This document shows positions 26,489 to 37,146 of a DNA stretch of 64,000 nucleotides, one piece after another. Numbering within the stretch: the first letter of the stretch is position 1; each line of letters begins with the position of its first letter. This stretch comes from Arenimonas sp. GTDB taxonomy: Bacteria > Pseudomonadota > Alphaproteobacteria > Rhizobiales > Rhizobiaceae. The translations under genes and the position numbers were made by a program. The notes under the pieces were generated by a model that saw only the letters and a program-made list of their open reading frames with translations, had not been told where the DNA came from and ran no database searches. The DNA is taken from contig JAIBEK010000059.1 in the NCBI GenBank assembly GCA_019459145.1, positions 1 to 64,000 of the forward strand. Direction: 5' to 3'.

Positions 26489-27111
26489 TTCGGCAAAGCC
26501 TCGAGATAGCGTTCGGCCGACAGGAGATCGGCCGGCGTGTTGACGTTGAAGAAGGGGTCGCGCGGACCGGCCGGCGTTTCAACCAGCGGGAAGTCGACGG
26601 CGAGCGAAGGGTGGCGGGCGATGAAGGCCTGGAGACGGCGGTTGTCCGGATCGGCGAGCCAGGTCTCCAGGTCATCGGCGAGCGACAGCGGCCACAGGGC
26701 GACAACCGGATGGACCTGGCCGGCGGAGGCCGCCAGCACGATGCGCTGGGGATCGTCGGCGGCAGCGCTAAGCGCGGCGGCGAGGTTGGCCGGCAGGAAG
26801 GGCGTATCGGCCGGAACGGTCAGCAGGTGCGTGGCCGCACCTGTGGCTGCGGCGTGACGCAGGCCGGCGAGCACACCGGCGAGCGGGCCAGGACGATCGG
26901 CAATCGTGTCCGGCACCAGCGGCAGGCCGAGGTCTAGGAAAGAGCCCTGCGGCGCATTGATCGCCAGCGACATCACCTGGGGGGCAAGCCGTTCGACGAT
27001 CCGGGCGATCATCGGTTGGCCGGCAAGGATGGCGGTGGCCTTGTCGCGGCCCATCCGGCGGGAGGCCCCGCCGGCAAGGATCAGTGCCGGGGGCGTCTGG
27101 CGGCCGTTCAT
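26485..27111 (-). CDS. mobA: Molybdenum cofactor guanylyltransferase
   Basis: 208 residues with the nucleotidyltransferase signature LILAGGASRRMGRDKA near the N-terminus and TVPADTPFLP for Mg-GTP. Transfers GMP to Mo-molybdopterin to form the bis-MGD precursor. It overlaps the MFS gene start-to-stop by 4 bases, so mobAB and the exporter form one transcript. Confidence 0.92.
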   Translation of the reverse strand: MNGRQTPPALILAGGASRRMGRDKATAILAGQPMIARIVERLAPQVMSLAINAPQGSFLDLGLPLVPDTIADRPGPLAGVLAGLRHAAATGAATHLLTVPADTPFLPANLAAALSAAADDPQRIVLAASAGQVHPVVALWPLSLADDLETWLADPDNRRLQAFIARHPSLAVDFPLVETPAGPRDPFFNVNTPADLLSAERYLEALPK

Positions 27112-28388
27112 CTTTCGTCATCCCTCCAACTGTCGCCCGCATCAGCATAGCGCAGGAAGAGCAAAGCGGCGATGGCCAGCACGCCGCAGGCGAGCATGAC
27201 CAGCAGCAGCGGCATGGCGCCGGTTTCGACGCTGAGGATGGCCGAGGCATAGACCGACGTCGCCGCGCCGCCGCCCATGGCAATCGCACCGCTGAGGCCC
27301 GAGGCCGAGCCGGCGAGATGCGGCTTGACGCTGACCACGCCGGCATTGGCGCTCGGCAGCGTCAGGCCGTTGCCGAAGCCGACGATGATCTGCGGGCCGA
27401 AGAAGGCGAGGGCGGAGGAGGCACCCGCCAGCAGAAAGAGGATGGGCAACACCGTGCCGACGATGAGCATGATGGTGCCCGCCATCATCATGGCGAAGGT
27501 GCCGAAGCGCCGCGCATAGCGGCCGGACAGGTAGTTACCGATCATGTAGCCGGCGGCGATGAAGATGAATTGCAGCCCGAGCGTGCTGGGGCTCATCTCC
27601 ATCAGCGTTGCGCCGACGAAGGGGGCGCCGCCGAGAAAGGCGAAGAAGGCCCCGGAGGTGAAGGTGACGACGGCGGTATAGCCCCAGAACTGCGGCGAAG
27701 CGAGCAGGCCCGGCCAGGCCTTGAACTGCGCGGAAAAGCTGGCGCTGCGATTGTGGTTCGTCTCTCCGAGGTCTGCGGCGACCAGCGCCAGAACGAGCGT
27801 TCCAAGGACAAGGAGCGCTGCGAAGTTGGCGCGCCAGCCGAAGGCGTCGCCCAGCACGCCGCCGATCGTCGGGCCGATCATCGGCACGATCGTCATGCCC
27901 ATGGTGACATAGCCGATCATCGAGGCGGCTTCCTCCATCGGTACCATGTCGCGCACGATGGCACGCGACAATACGATGCCGGTAACGACGGCGGTCTGCA
28001 GCATGCGCGCTGCGACCAGCGTGTAGATGTCGGTGGCGACCATGCAGACCAGCGTGGCGATCAGCAGGATGACCAGACTTCCGATCACCGTCGGCCGCCG
28101 CCCGAAGCGATCCGACAGCGGTCCGATGACGATCTGGATCAGCGCGGTGACCGCGATATAGCCGGAGATCAGGATCTGGATCGTTCCGTAGGACACGCCG
28201 AAATCCCTGGCCATGCTCGGCAGCGACGGCAGGAAGATGTTCATCGTCAGCGCCGAGAGGCCGGCAATCGCCACCAGGGTAACGATGTGCGGCGGCGACC
28301 GGCGGTCGAGAAAGCGTGTGTTCTTCAAGGCTTCGTTCCCTGTCGCGCCGGTCGGAGACTGTTCGCCGGGCTCATTGGGCTTGCCCAC
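27108..28388 (-). CDS. Bcr/CflA-type MFS drug exporter
   Basis: 426 residues with about 12 transmembrane helices, the MFS motif GPLSDRFGRRPT after helix 2, and MNIFLPSLPSMARDFG typical of the Bcr/CflA multidrug subfamily. Proton-driven export is expected; substrate unknown. It overlaps both mobA (4 bases) and the EamA gene (17 bases), which is compact packing of unrelated functions. Confidence 0.88.
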   Translation of the reverse strand: MGKPNEPGEQSPTGATGNEALKNTRFLDRRSPPHIVTLVAIAGLSALTMNIFLPSLPSMARDFGVSYGTIQILISGYIAVTALIQIVIGPLSDRFGRRPTVIGSLVILLIATLVCMVATDIYTLVAARMLQTAVVTGIVLSRAIVRDMVPMEEAASMIGYVTMGMTIVPMIGPTIGGVLGDAFGWRANFAALLVLGTLVLALVAADLGETNHNRSASFSAQFKAWPGLLASPQFWGYTAVVTFTSGAFFAFLGGAPFVGATLMEMSPSTLGLQFIFIAAGYMIGNYLSGRYARRFGTFAMMMAGTIMLIVGTVLPILFLLAGASSALAFFGPQIIVGFGNGLTLPSANAGVVSVKPHLAGSASGLSGAIAMGGGAATSVYASAILSVETGAMPLLLVMLACGVLAIAALLFLRYADAGDSWRDDER

Positions 28389-29283
28389 AGGCGGCCGCCT
28401 CGAGCCGGGCCGCTTCGGCGCGACGCCTGTTTTCGCGATAGAAGGTATAGAGGCCGGAGCCGATGACGATCACTGTGCCGCTGACCATCCAGAGGTCGGG
28501 GACCTCGTCGAAGAAGATCATGCCGAGCGCCACCGCCCAGAGCAGGCTGGTATAGCGGAAGGGGGCGATGAAGGAAATCTCGCCCGTGCGCATGGCCATG
28601 ACGATCGCCAGATAGCCGACGAAGATCAGGCACGAGGCGAGCGCCATGATGCCGAAGGTCGAGCCGCTCATCGGCTGCCATCCGCCGAACGGCACGATCA
28701 GAGCGGCGCCGACGAGCGTGATCCCGGCGGCGGTCGAGAGCGTGATCGCCAGGGAGGATATGCCGGGGTCGATCCTCTTCGTCACCAGGTCGCGGGCCGC
28801 GGCGAAGACCACGCTCAACACGACATAGAGAGCCGACATGGTGAAGCCTTCCGGGCCGGGCCGGATGATGATCAGCACGCCGACGAAGCCGACGGCGATC
28901 GCCGTCCAGCGCCGCCAGCCGACCGCCTCGCCGAGAAAAAGGGCCGCCCCGAGCGTGACGGCAAGCGGCAAGGCCTGGAGGATGGAGGAAACATTGGCGA
29001 GCGGCATGGCGCCCAGCGCATTGAGGAAGGTAATGGCGGCAAGCGTCTCGAACAGCATGCGCAGCAGGACCAAAGGCTGCATCAGCATGCGGACATGGCC
29101 GAGCGCGCCCATGTGGCGGGCCACGGCATAGACCAGGATGGTGGTCAGCGCGCCGCGCACGAACATCAACTGGCCGACATTCATCAGCGGGGTGACAGCC
29201 TTGCTCAAGGCATCGTTGAACGTGAAGCCGGCCATTGCGAGCGCCATCAGCAGCGCTCCCTTGGAATTACTGGACAAAGCCAT
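28372..29283 (-). CDS. EamA/DMT-family transporter
   Basis: 303 residues with about ten transmembrane helices in two EamA repeats (ILQALPLAVTLGAALFLGE in the first, RYTSLLWAVALGMIFFDE in the second). Such carriers export amino acids or metabolites. ATG 29283 is chosen because hydrophobic homology starts there; the frame runs to 29385. First gene of the unit running to mobB. Confidence 0.87.
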   Translation of the reverse strand: MALSSNSKGALLMALAMAGFTFNDALSKAVTPLMNVGQLMFVRGALTTILVYAVARHMGALGHVRMLMQPLVLLRMLFETLAAITFLNALGAMPLANVSSILQALPLAVTLGAALFLGEAVGWRRWTAIAVGFVGVLIIIRPGPEGFTMSALYVVLSVVFAAARDLVTKRIDPGISSLAITLSTAAGITLVGAALIVPFGGWQPMSGSTFGIMALASCLIFVGYLAIVMAMRTGEISFIAPFRYTSLLWAVALGMIFFDEVPDLWMVSGTVIVIGSGLYTFYRENRRRAEAARLEAAACGQAQ

Positions 29284-29426
29284 GCGCGGGTATTCCTGGA
29301 ATCTGCAAGGTTCGACCCATTGGAGGCGACAGCCAAGCGTTTTGCCGATGACGGCGGGTGAGGGGGGAGTGGAGAAACGCAGCATGCGACGTGTTTGGAC
29401 CCGCCCATGGGCGGCCCGGTGTCGGT

Positions 29427-30476
29427 TCAGCCTCCGGTGACGCTCATGTGGCGGGCGACAGCCGGGCGAAGGTGGTTACGGTCGATGATGAAGTCGTGCC
29501 CCTTCGGCTTGCGGCCGATCGCCTCGTCGATCGCCGCCGACAGGAAGGCGTCGTCCGGCGAGGCCCGCAGCGCGGTGCGCAGGTCGGCGGCGTCGTCCTG
29601 TCCGAGGCACATGTAGAGCGTGCCGGTGCAGGTCAGCCGAACCCGGTTGCAGCTTTCGCAGAAGTTATGCGTCATGGGCGTGATCAGGCCGAGCTTTCCG
29701 CCGGTTTCCTCGACCCGCACATAGCGTGCGGGGCCGCCGGTGGAGAGCGGCAGGTCGGTGAGGGTGAAGCTTTCCTCGAGCCGCCGCCGGACCACGGACA
29801 GCGGCAGGTACTGGTCGGTGCGGTCCTCGCCGGTTTCCCCCATCGGCATGGTCTCGATCAGCGTCAGGTCCATGTCATTGGCATGGGCATAGCGCATCAG
29901 CTCGGGAATCTCGTCCTCGTTGAAGCCCTTCAGCGCCACGGCATTGAGCTTGACCCGGATGCCGGCGGCCTGGGCGGCGCGGATACCTTCCATCACCCTG
30001 TCGAATTCGCCCCAGCGGGTGATCGTGCGGAATTTTTCCGCATCGAGCGTGTCGAGCGAGACGTTGATCCTGCGCACCCCGCAATCGGCGAGTTCGGCGG
30101 CAAAGCGCTGCAATTGCGAACCGTTGGTGGTCAGGGTCAGTTCGGCGAGCGCGCCGCTCTCGAGGTGACGGGACAGGCCGCGAACGAGGAACATGATGTT
30201 CTTGCGCACCAGCGGTTCGCCGCCGGTCAGGCGCAGTTTCCTAACGCCCTTGGCGATGAAGGCGGAACAGAGCCGATCCAGTTCCTCGAGCGTCAGCAGA
30301 TCCTTCTTCGGCAGGAAATTCATGTTTTCTGCCATGCAATAGGTGCAGCGGAAATCGCAGCGATCGGTGACCGAGACGCGCAGATAGGTGACGGCCCTGC
30401 CGAAGGGGTCGATCATCGGTGCGTCGTTCGGCGCAAGCGCGGTTGCGTCCTGCCATGGGCCGGCACTGGAATTCAA
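29427..30476 (-). CDS. moaA: GTP 3',8-cyclase (MoaA)
   Basis: 349 residues. Radical-SAM motif CDFRCTYC binds the first 4Fe-4S cluster; the C-terminal [13 protein letters not shown] holds the second. MoaA turns GTP into 3',8-cyclo-GTP, the first step of molybdenum-cofactor synthesis, with MoaC, whose gene is not in this window. An internal Met at residue 21 is an alternative start. It is on the same strand as mobAB but separated by the two exporter genes. Confidence 0.93.
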   Translation of the reverse strand: MNSSAGPWQDATALAPNDAPMIDPFGRAVTYLRVSVTDRCDFRCTYCMAENMNFLPKKDLLTLEELDRLCSAFIAKGVRKLRLTGGEPLVRKNIMFLVRGLSRHLESGALAELTLTTNGSQLQRFAAELADCGVRRINVSLDTLDAEKFRTITRWGEFDRVMEGIRAAQAAGIRVKLNAVALKGFNEDEIPELMRYAHANDMDLTLIETMPMGETGEDRTDQYLPLSVVRRRLEESFTLTDLPLSTGGPARYVRVEETGGKLGLITPMTHNFCESCNRVRLTCTGTLYMCLGQDDAADLRTALRASPDDAFLSAAIDEAIGRKPKGHDFIIDRNHLRPAVARHMSVTGG

Positions 30477-30625
30477 TTCATGACCTCCCGGTTTATATGA
30501 GCAAGATGGTCACCATGGCGCGCCGCGTCAAGCAAATGGGTGCGCATGCCCCCGGCAAAATGTCTTGCGCTGCACAAGAGGCAGGCATAGTGCTCGACTT
30601 CGGGCGATAATTGACGGATGCGAAG

Positions 30626-30988
30626 ATGAGCGATTTCTGGCCAAGCGAATTGAAGGTGTCGAAGGACCGGCGGATGCTGTCGGTGACGTTCAACGACGGG
30701 ATCGTCGCCACGCTGCCGGCGGAACTGCTCAGGGTGCTGTCGCCCTCGGCGGAGGTGCAGGGGCACGGACCGGGCCAGAAGGTCACCGTGCCGGGCAAGC
30801 GCGAGGTGGCGATCCGGGCGGTGGCGCCGACCGGCAATTATGCCGTGCGCATCGCTTTCGACGACGGGCATGACAGCGGCATTTTCACCTGGAGCTATCT
30901 GCGCGAACTGGGCGATACGGGGGAGGCAAAGTTCGCCGATTACGAACGCGAACTGGCCGAGAAGGGCCTCAGCCGCGATCGTCGCTGA
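30626..30988 (+). CDS. DUF971 / gamma-butyrobetaine hydroxylase-like N-terminal domain protein
   Basis: 120 residues; the block LLRVLSPSAEVQGHGPGQ and the closing FTWSYLRELG match DUF971, a small domain linked to iron-sulphur or dioxygenase proteins. ATG 30626 (MSDFWPSELKVSKD) is the likely start; a TTG at 30611 extends it by five residues. It diverges from moaA by 149 bases. Confidence 0.85.
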   Translation: MSDFWPSELKVSKDRRMLSVTFNDGIVATLPAELLRVLSPSAEVQGHGPGQKVTVPGKREVAIRAVAPTGNYAVRIAFDDGHDSGIFTWSYLRELGDTGEAKFADYERELAEKGLSRDRR

Positions 30989-31016
30989 CATCTGTCTGCG
31001 TCGCGACCCGCGGCGA

Positions 31017-31487
31017 TCATTCGCCGGCGGTTTCCTCACTCATCAGGCGGGTAATCAGTTTTTCCATCGTCCCGGCCATCAGCAGGCAATCCTCGATCGG
31101 CGTTGCCGACAGGATGCGTTCGATTAGATCCGTCTGGATGGCCATGGCCTGCACGGTCAAGTCGCGGCCCTTTTCGGTGAGGAACAGGCGCAGGATCCGC
31201 TTGTCCCTGGCATCGGCCCGACGTTCGATCAGGCCACGTTTTTCCATCTGCGGCAGGAGCATGCTCATATTGGAGCGACCGACCAGCAGCTTGCGCGCCA
31301 GTTCCTGCTGCGAGATCGCCTCGAAACGATAGAGATTGACCAGAATGTCGAGATGCGGCGGCTTGATGTCGAGCGGCGCAAGCGCCCGCGTCAGCGCCTG
31401 CTGCATGAGTTGGCAGGCGCGGCCGACACTGACCCAACTCTTGAATCGCGGATGGTCCCAGGGCAGGGCTTGATTTTTGTTCATCAT
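31017..31487 (-). CDS. MarR-family transcriptional regulator
   Basis: 156 residues with a winged helix-turn-helix (SQQELARKLLVGRSNMSMLLPQ followed by the wing RRADARDKRI). It diverges from an alpha/beta hydrolase gene with a 44-base gap that holds a palindrome, the usual layout of a MarR repressor controlling itself and its neighbour. Effector unknown. Confidence 0.88.
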   Translation of the reverse strand: MMNKNQALPWDHPRFKSWVSVGRACQLMQQALTRALAPLDIKPPHLDILVNLYRFEAISQQELARKLLVGRSNMSMLLPQMEKRGLIERRADARDKRILRLFLTEKGRDLTVQAMAIQTDLIERILSATPIEDCLLMAGTMEKLITRLMSEETAGE

Positions 31488-31497
31488 TGTACTTTAT

Positions 31498-31513
31498 TGT
31501 TCATAGTTGAACA
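31498..31513. promoter_or_regulatory. Palindrome, probable MarR operator
   Basis: TGTTCA-TAGT-TGAACA is a perfect 6-4-6 inverted repeat centred between the divergent MarR and hydrolase genes, 11-26 bases upstream of the MarR start and 19-34 bases upstream of the hydrolase start. Confidence 0.6.
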
Positions 31514-31531
31514 GTTTTCAGGAATCCGACT

Positions 31532-32461
31532 ATGCCATCCTTTGCCGCCAAGGTCACCCGATTCGGTTTCTCGACGCTGGGGCGCGTTTCGCCTGAACTG
31601 GCAAGCCACCTGGCCCTTGCACTGTTCTGTCGCACGCCGCCCAAGCGGCCGAATGCGGCCAAGGCGCGGCAATCGTTCGCGGACGGCGCACGGAAACTCT
31701 CCACGGCGGAAAAGCTGGCGGTCATGGTCGGTGGCGCCAAGGTCGGCGTCCACAGGATCGGCGCAACGCGCTGTTCTGCGCCGCGCGTCCTCGTGGGGCA
31801 CGGCTGGGGTTCGCGCGCCGAATATCTGGCCGATCTCGCCATGGGGTTGAGGGAGGCGGGTGCCGAGGTCTTCATTCTCGATCTGCCGGGCCATGGCCGT
31901 TCGTCCGGCCGGAGGCTCGACATGCGCATGGCGGCCGAAGCCATGGCCGAGGTGCAGGCGCGGTTCGGCCCCTTCGATGCGGCTGTCGGTCACTCGTTCG
32001 GCGGGGCGGCGTTGATGGCCGCCGCCGGCGGCAGTTTTCCCGGCGTGCCCGCCTTTGCGGCTCCTCGTCTTGCCGTGATCGGTTCGCCGTCGCGGATCGA
32101 GGATGTCTTCGATGGCTTTGTCACGATGGCCGGCCTCACCCCGAAGACCGCGCGGGCGCTTGTCACGCGAACCGAGCGGCGGGTCGGCTGCCCGGTCGAG
32201 GCGCTGGACGGCGTGGCGATCGCAGGCAGGCTCGCCCGACCGTTGCTGGTGGTCCATGCCGAGGACGACAAGGAGGTCGGCGCCGACCAGGCGAAGCGCT
32301 ATCTCGGCGTGTCCCATCACATCCGCCATCACTGGGCGAACGGGCAGGGGCATCGCCGCATCGTCAGCGCGCCGGAAGTGGTGGCCACAGTCGCGAACTT
32401 TCTTGTTGGTGACGGCTTGGCCGAAGGAACGGTGAGGCTGCGAGCGGCATCATCCGTCTGA
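31532..32461 (+). CDS. Alpha/beta-fold hydrolase
   Basis: 309 residues with an alpha/beta hydrolase core: oxyanion region VGHGWGSRAEY, LPGHGRS, nucleophile elbow GHSFGG and the late GHRR histidine. The first 85 residues are a less conserved lead. Probably a cytoplasmic esterase under control of the divergent MarR gene; substrate not evident. Confidence 0.83.
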   Translation: MPSFAAKVTRFGFSTLGRVSPELASHLALALFCRTPPKRPNAAKARQSFADGARKLSTAEKLAVMVGGAKVGVHRIGATRCSAPRVLVGHGWGSRAEYLADLAMGLREAGAEVFILDLPGHGRSSGRRLDMRMAAEAMAEVQARFGPFDAAVGHSFGGAALMAAAGGSFPGVPAFAAPRLAVIGSPSRIEDVFDGFVTMAGLTPKTARALVTRTERRVGCPVEALDGVAIAGRLARPLLVVHAEDDKEVGADQAKRYLGVSHHIRHHWANGQGHRRIVSAPEVVATVANFLVGDGLAEGTVRLRAASSV

Positions 32462-32525
32462 TACGGTGCGTCCGTAGACGGGGCCGGCGGTTTGTGCCGC
32501 GCCGCTATAGGCCGGAAGGAAGACC

Positions 32526-33134
32526 ATGACGATCATCCACACACCCGAAGCGCTCCGGGAAATCTACCATGGTGTCTCGGAGGCGGCGGTGGCCAAGGTC
32601 ACGCCGGTACTGACCGCGGATTATCGCCTGATGATCGAGCGGTCGCCCTTCATGGCACTGGCGACCGTCGGCCCGGAAGGGCTCGACTGTTCTCCGCGCG
32701 GCGATCGCGGCGCGGTTGTGCGGGTGGAGGACGCCAGGACGGTCGCCATTCCCGACTGGCAGGGCAATAACCGGATCGATTCGCTGATCAACATCGTGCG
32801 CGATCCGCGGGTCGCGCTGATGTTCCTCATTCCCGGCTCCAACACCGTCATGCGGATCAATGGTCGCGCGGTCGTCTCGGTCGATGCCGGCCTGCTCGAG
32901 AGTTTCGAGATGGACGGCAAGCATCCCCGCACCGTGGTGCTGGTGACCATCGACGAGGTCTATTTCCAGTGTGCCCGGGCGCTCATGCGCGCCGATCTGT
33001 GGAACCCCGAGCGTTTTGTCGATCCGAAGAGCCTGCCGACGCCCGGAGAACTGTTGCAGGGGGCGAAGGCCGACTTCGACAAGGAGAGCTATGATCGGCA
33101 ATGGCCGGAGCGCGCCGCCAAGACCATGTGGTAA
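32526..33134 (+). CDS. Pyridoxamine 5'-phosphate oxidase-like FMN-binding protein (MSMEG_1061 type)
   Basis: 202 residues of split-barrel flavin-binding fold: FMALATVGPEGLDCSPRGD near residues 39-57, WQGNNRIDSLINIVRDPRVALMF and the closing FQCARALMRADLW. Members bind FMN or F420 and reduce unknown substrates. It follows the hydrolase by 64 bases on the same strand. Confidence 0.85.
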   Translation: MTIIHTPEALREIYHGVSEAAVAKVTPVLTADYRLMIERSPFMALATVGPEGLDCSPRGDRGAVVRVEDARTVAIPDWQGNNRIDSLINIVRDPRVALMFLIPGSNTVMRINGRAVVSVDAGLLESFEMDGKHPRTVVLVTIDEVYFQCARALMRADLWNPERFVDPKSLPTPGELLQGAKADFDKESYDRQWPERAAKTMW

Positions 33135-33247
33135 GGCAAGTGTCCGCGCCGCCGCGTTCGCAAGCGGGCGGCATGACGTGTTGCCAGCACGGGCGGGCCA
33201 TGAGAGGCTTCGGCTGCGGGGGCAGATTGCCTCGACAAGGGGGGCGG

Positions 33248-34045
33248 ATGAAGCGCGTCGGATCATTTGCACTGATGTGTCTGGGGTTTGCCTTGGCAAG
33301 CTCTGCGGCCGCCGCCGCCGATCTCGGACTGGAAGAAAAGCTTCGGCTGCTCGTTGCGGCCTATCCGGAAACGATCGCCGGCATCGCGGACGGCCGGCTC
33401 ACCTTCCATGACGGCGGCGAACCGCTTTTGATCGATGACGGCAAGGTGAAGGACCATTTCGCCAAACTCGCACAGGGCGATGTCGAGGACAGCCTCTCGC
33501 AGGATTACCCGATCGGGCCCTGTGAAACGAAGCCGGCGGTCAATTTCGATCCCGGCCGCATCCGCAGCGATCCGTTGATGATGCGGCTCTATGGGGTATC
33601 GGCGCGCGAGGTGGAACGCTCGCTGGTCAAGGTGGCCTGGTTCGGTGAAAGCGTGCGCGTGACGAAAAGACAGGGTGCGGCGGCGGCGCTGGAAAAGGTC
33701 CGCGACGAACTCAAGTCAAAACCCGAGCTGAAGAAATACCTGTCGCCCTCGGCCGGCACGTTCAACTGGCGCAAGGTGGCCAACGCCCCCAATATGTCGG
33801 TGCACAGCTTCGGCGCGGCGATCGACATCAATACCAGGTTCGCGGACTATTGGATCTGGTCCGGCGGAAAGCCCGGCAAGGTGCCGAACTATGCCAACAA
33901 GTTCCCGATGGCGATCATCGACGTCTTCGAGCGCCATGGTTTCATCTGGGGCGGGCGCTGGTATCATTTTGACACGATGCACTTCGAATACCGGCCGGAA
34001 CTGATCGCGATTGCCAGGGAAAGCGGTCACTCCGCCTGTCCTTGA
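33248..34045 (+). CDS. Secreted M15-family peptidase (D-Ala-D-Ala carboxypeptidase-like)
   Basis: 265 residues with signal peptide ending near SSAAAAA. The zinc-site motifs of M15 peptidases are HSFGAAIDIN (His and Asp ligands) and MHFEYRPEL (His-Phe-Glu). Expected to trim peptidoglycan peptides in the periplasm. The N-terminal 110 residues outside the catalytic domain are of unknown role. The start is the ATG opening the signal peptide. Confidence 0.85.
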   Translation: MKRVGSFALMCLGFALASSAAAAADLGLEEKLRLLVAAYPETIAGIADGRLTFHDGGEPLLIDDGKVKDHFAKLAQGDVEDSLSQDYPIGPCETKPAVNFDPGRIRSDPLMMRLYGVSAREVERSLVKVAWFGESVRVTKRQGAAAALEKVRDELKSKPELKKYLSPSAGTFNWRKVANAPNMSVHSFGAAIDINTRFADYWIWSGGKPGKVPNYANKFPMAIIDVFERHGFIWGGRWYHFDTMHFEYRPELIAIARESGHSACP

Positions 34046-34060
34046 GCGCGCGGGCAAGGC

Positions 34061-35128
34061 TCAGCGCTTGTAAATCAGCCAGCTCTTGGTGAAGTCCTTC
34101 TTCATGCCGTCCTCGAAGATCTTGGTGCGGTTGCGGCCGGCATTCTTGGCGCAATAGAGGGCGATGTCGGATTTGGCGTAGAGTTCACCCGGATCCTCGG
34201 CTTCGCCCGCCATACAGAAGCCGAGCGACAGGGTGATCGGGCCGTAGTTCACGCCGGTCCTCGAGTTCTTGAAGGGTGTCGTCTCCAAGGCGGTTCGGAC
34301 GCGCTCGCACATGAGGTTGACCTCCTCGGCGCTATGACCCTCGACGATGATGGCGAATTCCTCGCCGCCGGTGCGTGCGACGAAACAATCCTTGCGGACA
34401 TTGGCCCGGATCACCGTGGCGACGGTGGCAAGGATCTTGTCGCCGACCGGATGGCCATAGGTGTCGTTGATCTTCTTGAAATTGTCGATGTCGGCCAGCA
34501 CCAGGCCGGTCAGCGGCGCGCTCGATGTGGCATTGTAGATTGACGCCAGCCGCTCGTCGAAGGCGCGGCGGTTGGCGATACGGGTCAGCGAATCCGTGTT
34601 GGCAATGCGCTTGTATTCGTCCAGTTCCTTGCGGACCTGGTCCATCTCCTGGGACTTCTGGCTGACTTGCTCGACCGTCTGCGAGCCGTGGGCCATGGTG
34701 TCGCCGGTCGCTTCCGACAGGAGCGTTATGGCGCTGCGCAGGATGTCGGCGCTCGTATTGTTCTTCGAGTTGATGCGCGTATAGGTCTCGCCCAGCAGCC
34801 GGTTATAGCTTTCCAGCGATGTCTGTTCCTGTTTCAGCAGGCGCAGCAGGCCGTCGAGTTCGCTGATGATTTTCGAATGAGCGCTCTCGACCACCCGGTT
34901 CTGGTGATTGCCGAAATATTGCTGGCCGATCTCGTCCAGTTCGTCCTGCGTCGCCTTGCTGCCGAGCGCGGCCAGATCCTTGGTCAGCGTCGGATTGGAG
35001 CCGATATAGGCTTCATAGAAGAGTTCGTAATTGCGTGGAATAGGCGCAACGCCCATGCTTCGCATCGCATAGGTGATCTGCGCCGATATATCGGGAATCT
35101 GCGCCTTCGGCGTCGTTGCCGTGTTCAT
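34061..35128 (-). CDS. Diguanylate cyclase (GGDEF) with N-terminal helical domain
   Basis: 355 residues. A soluble helical region (1-170) precedes a GGDEF domain with active-site GGEEF at 254-258. The inhibitory RxxD position reads RKDC (245-248), so its Asp is replaced by Cys and allosteric feedback may be lost. No transmembrane segment or known sensor domain is seen. ATG 35128 is chosen because GGAG lies 7 bases upstream; the frame reaches 35158. Confidence 0.88.
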   Translation of the reverse strand: MNTATTPKAQIPDISAQITYAMRSMGVAPIPRNYELFYEAYIGSNPTLTKDLAALGSKATQDELDEIGQQYFGNHQNRVVESAHSKIISELDGLLRLLKQEQTSLESYNRLLGETYTRINSKNNTSADILRSAITLLSEATGDTMAHGSQTVEQVSQKSQEMDQVRKELDEYKRIANTDSLTRIANRRAFDERLASIYNATSSAPLTGLVLADIDNFKKINDTYGHPVGDKILATVATVIRANVRKDCFVARTGGEEFAIIVEGHSAEEVNLMCERVRTALETTPFKNSRTGVNYGPITLSLGFCMAGEAEDPGELYAKSDIALYCAKNAGRNRTKIFEDGMKKDFTKSWLIYKR

Positions 35129-35292
35129 AGGCGAACTCCATTGATCTTTCGGATCCACGATCCTTTCTGATTGTTAGACGAAAATGATTGGGAAACATTT
35201 AATGATCCGCACGGCTGAAATCGCCGGCGATATTTCGGGGTGGCTGTGGGCGGACCGGCCAAGTCTCGGAATTTCAAGCGGAATTTCACGGA

Positions 35293-35321
35293 AGCAAAGA
35301 AGGCGGCACTTTCGCGCCGCC
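35293..35321 (-). terminator. Intrinsic terminator after class I fumarase
   Basis: On the minus strand GGCGGCGC-GAAA-GTGCCGCC forms an 8-bp stem (one G-U pair) followed by TTCTTTG, 30 bases after the fumarase stop. Confidence 0.7.
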
Positions 35322-35351
35322 CTCGTTTCTGGCAAATATTCGTCTCTGGCC

Positions 35352-36959
<1,608 letters not shown>

Positions 36960-37107
36960 CAGTCAAAAGCCTTTCGGAGGCAGGTTGTCGGATGGCGGTG
37001 GTTTACGGGCTTAGATTTAAGATTTCAATGCAGCGAAAAGGGGAAGCGGGGCGGTTGAATGGATTGAGATCCGGGCCGACGCGATAAAATCGATTTGACA
37101 GGAGCGC

Positions 37108-37123
37108 GGCCCGTCGCCGGGCC
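37108..37123 (-). terminator. Weak hairpin after fumC
   Basis: GGCCCG-TCGC-CGGGCC forms a short GC-rich stem 24 bases after the fumC stop with no clear T tract; possible weak terminator between the two fumarase genes. Confidence 0.3.
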
Positions 37124-37146
37124 CGCCCGTCTTGCCGCGGTAAAGC

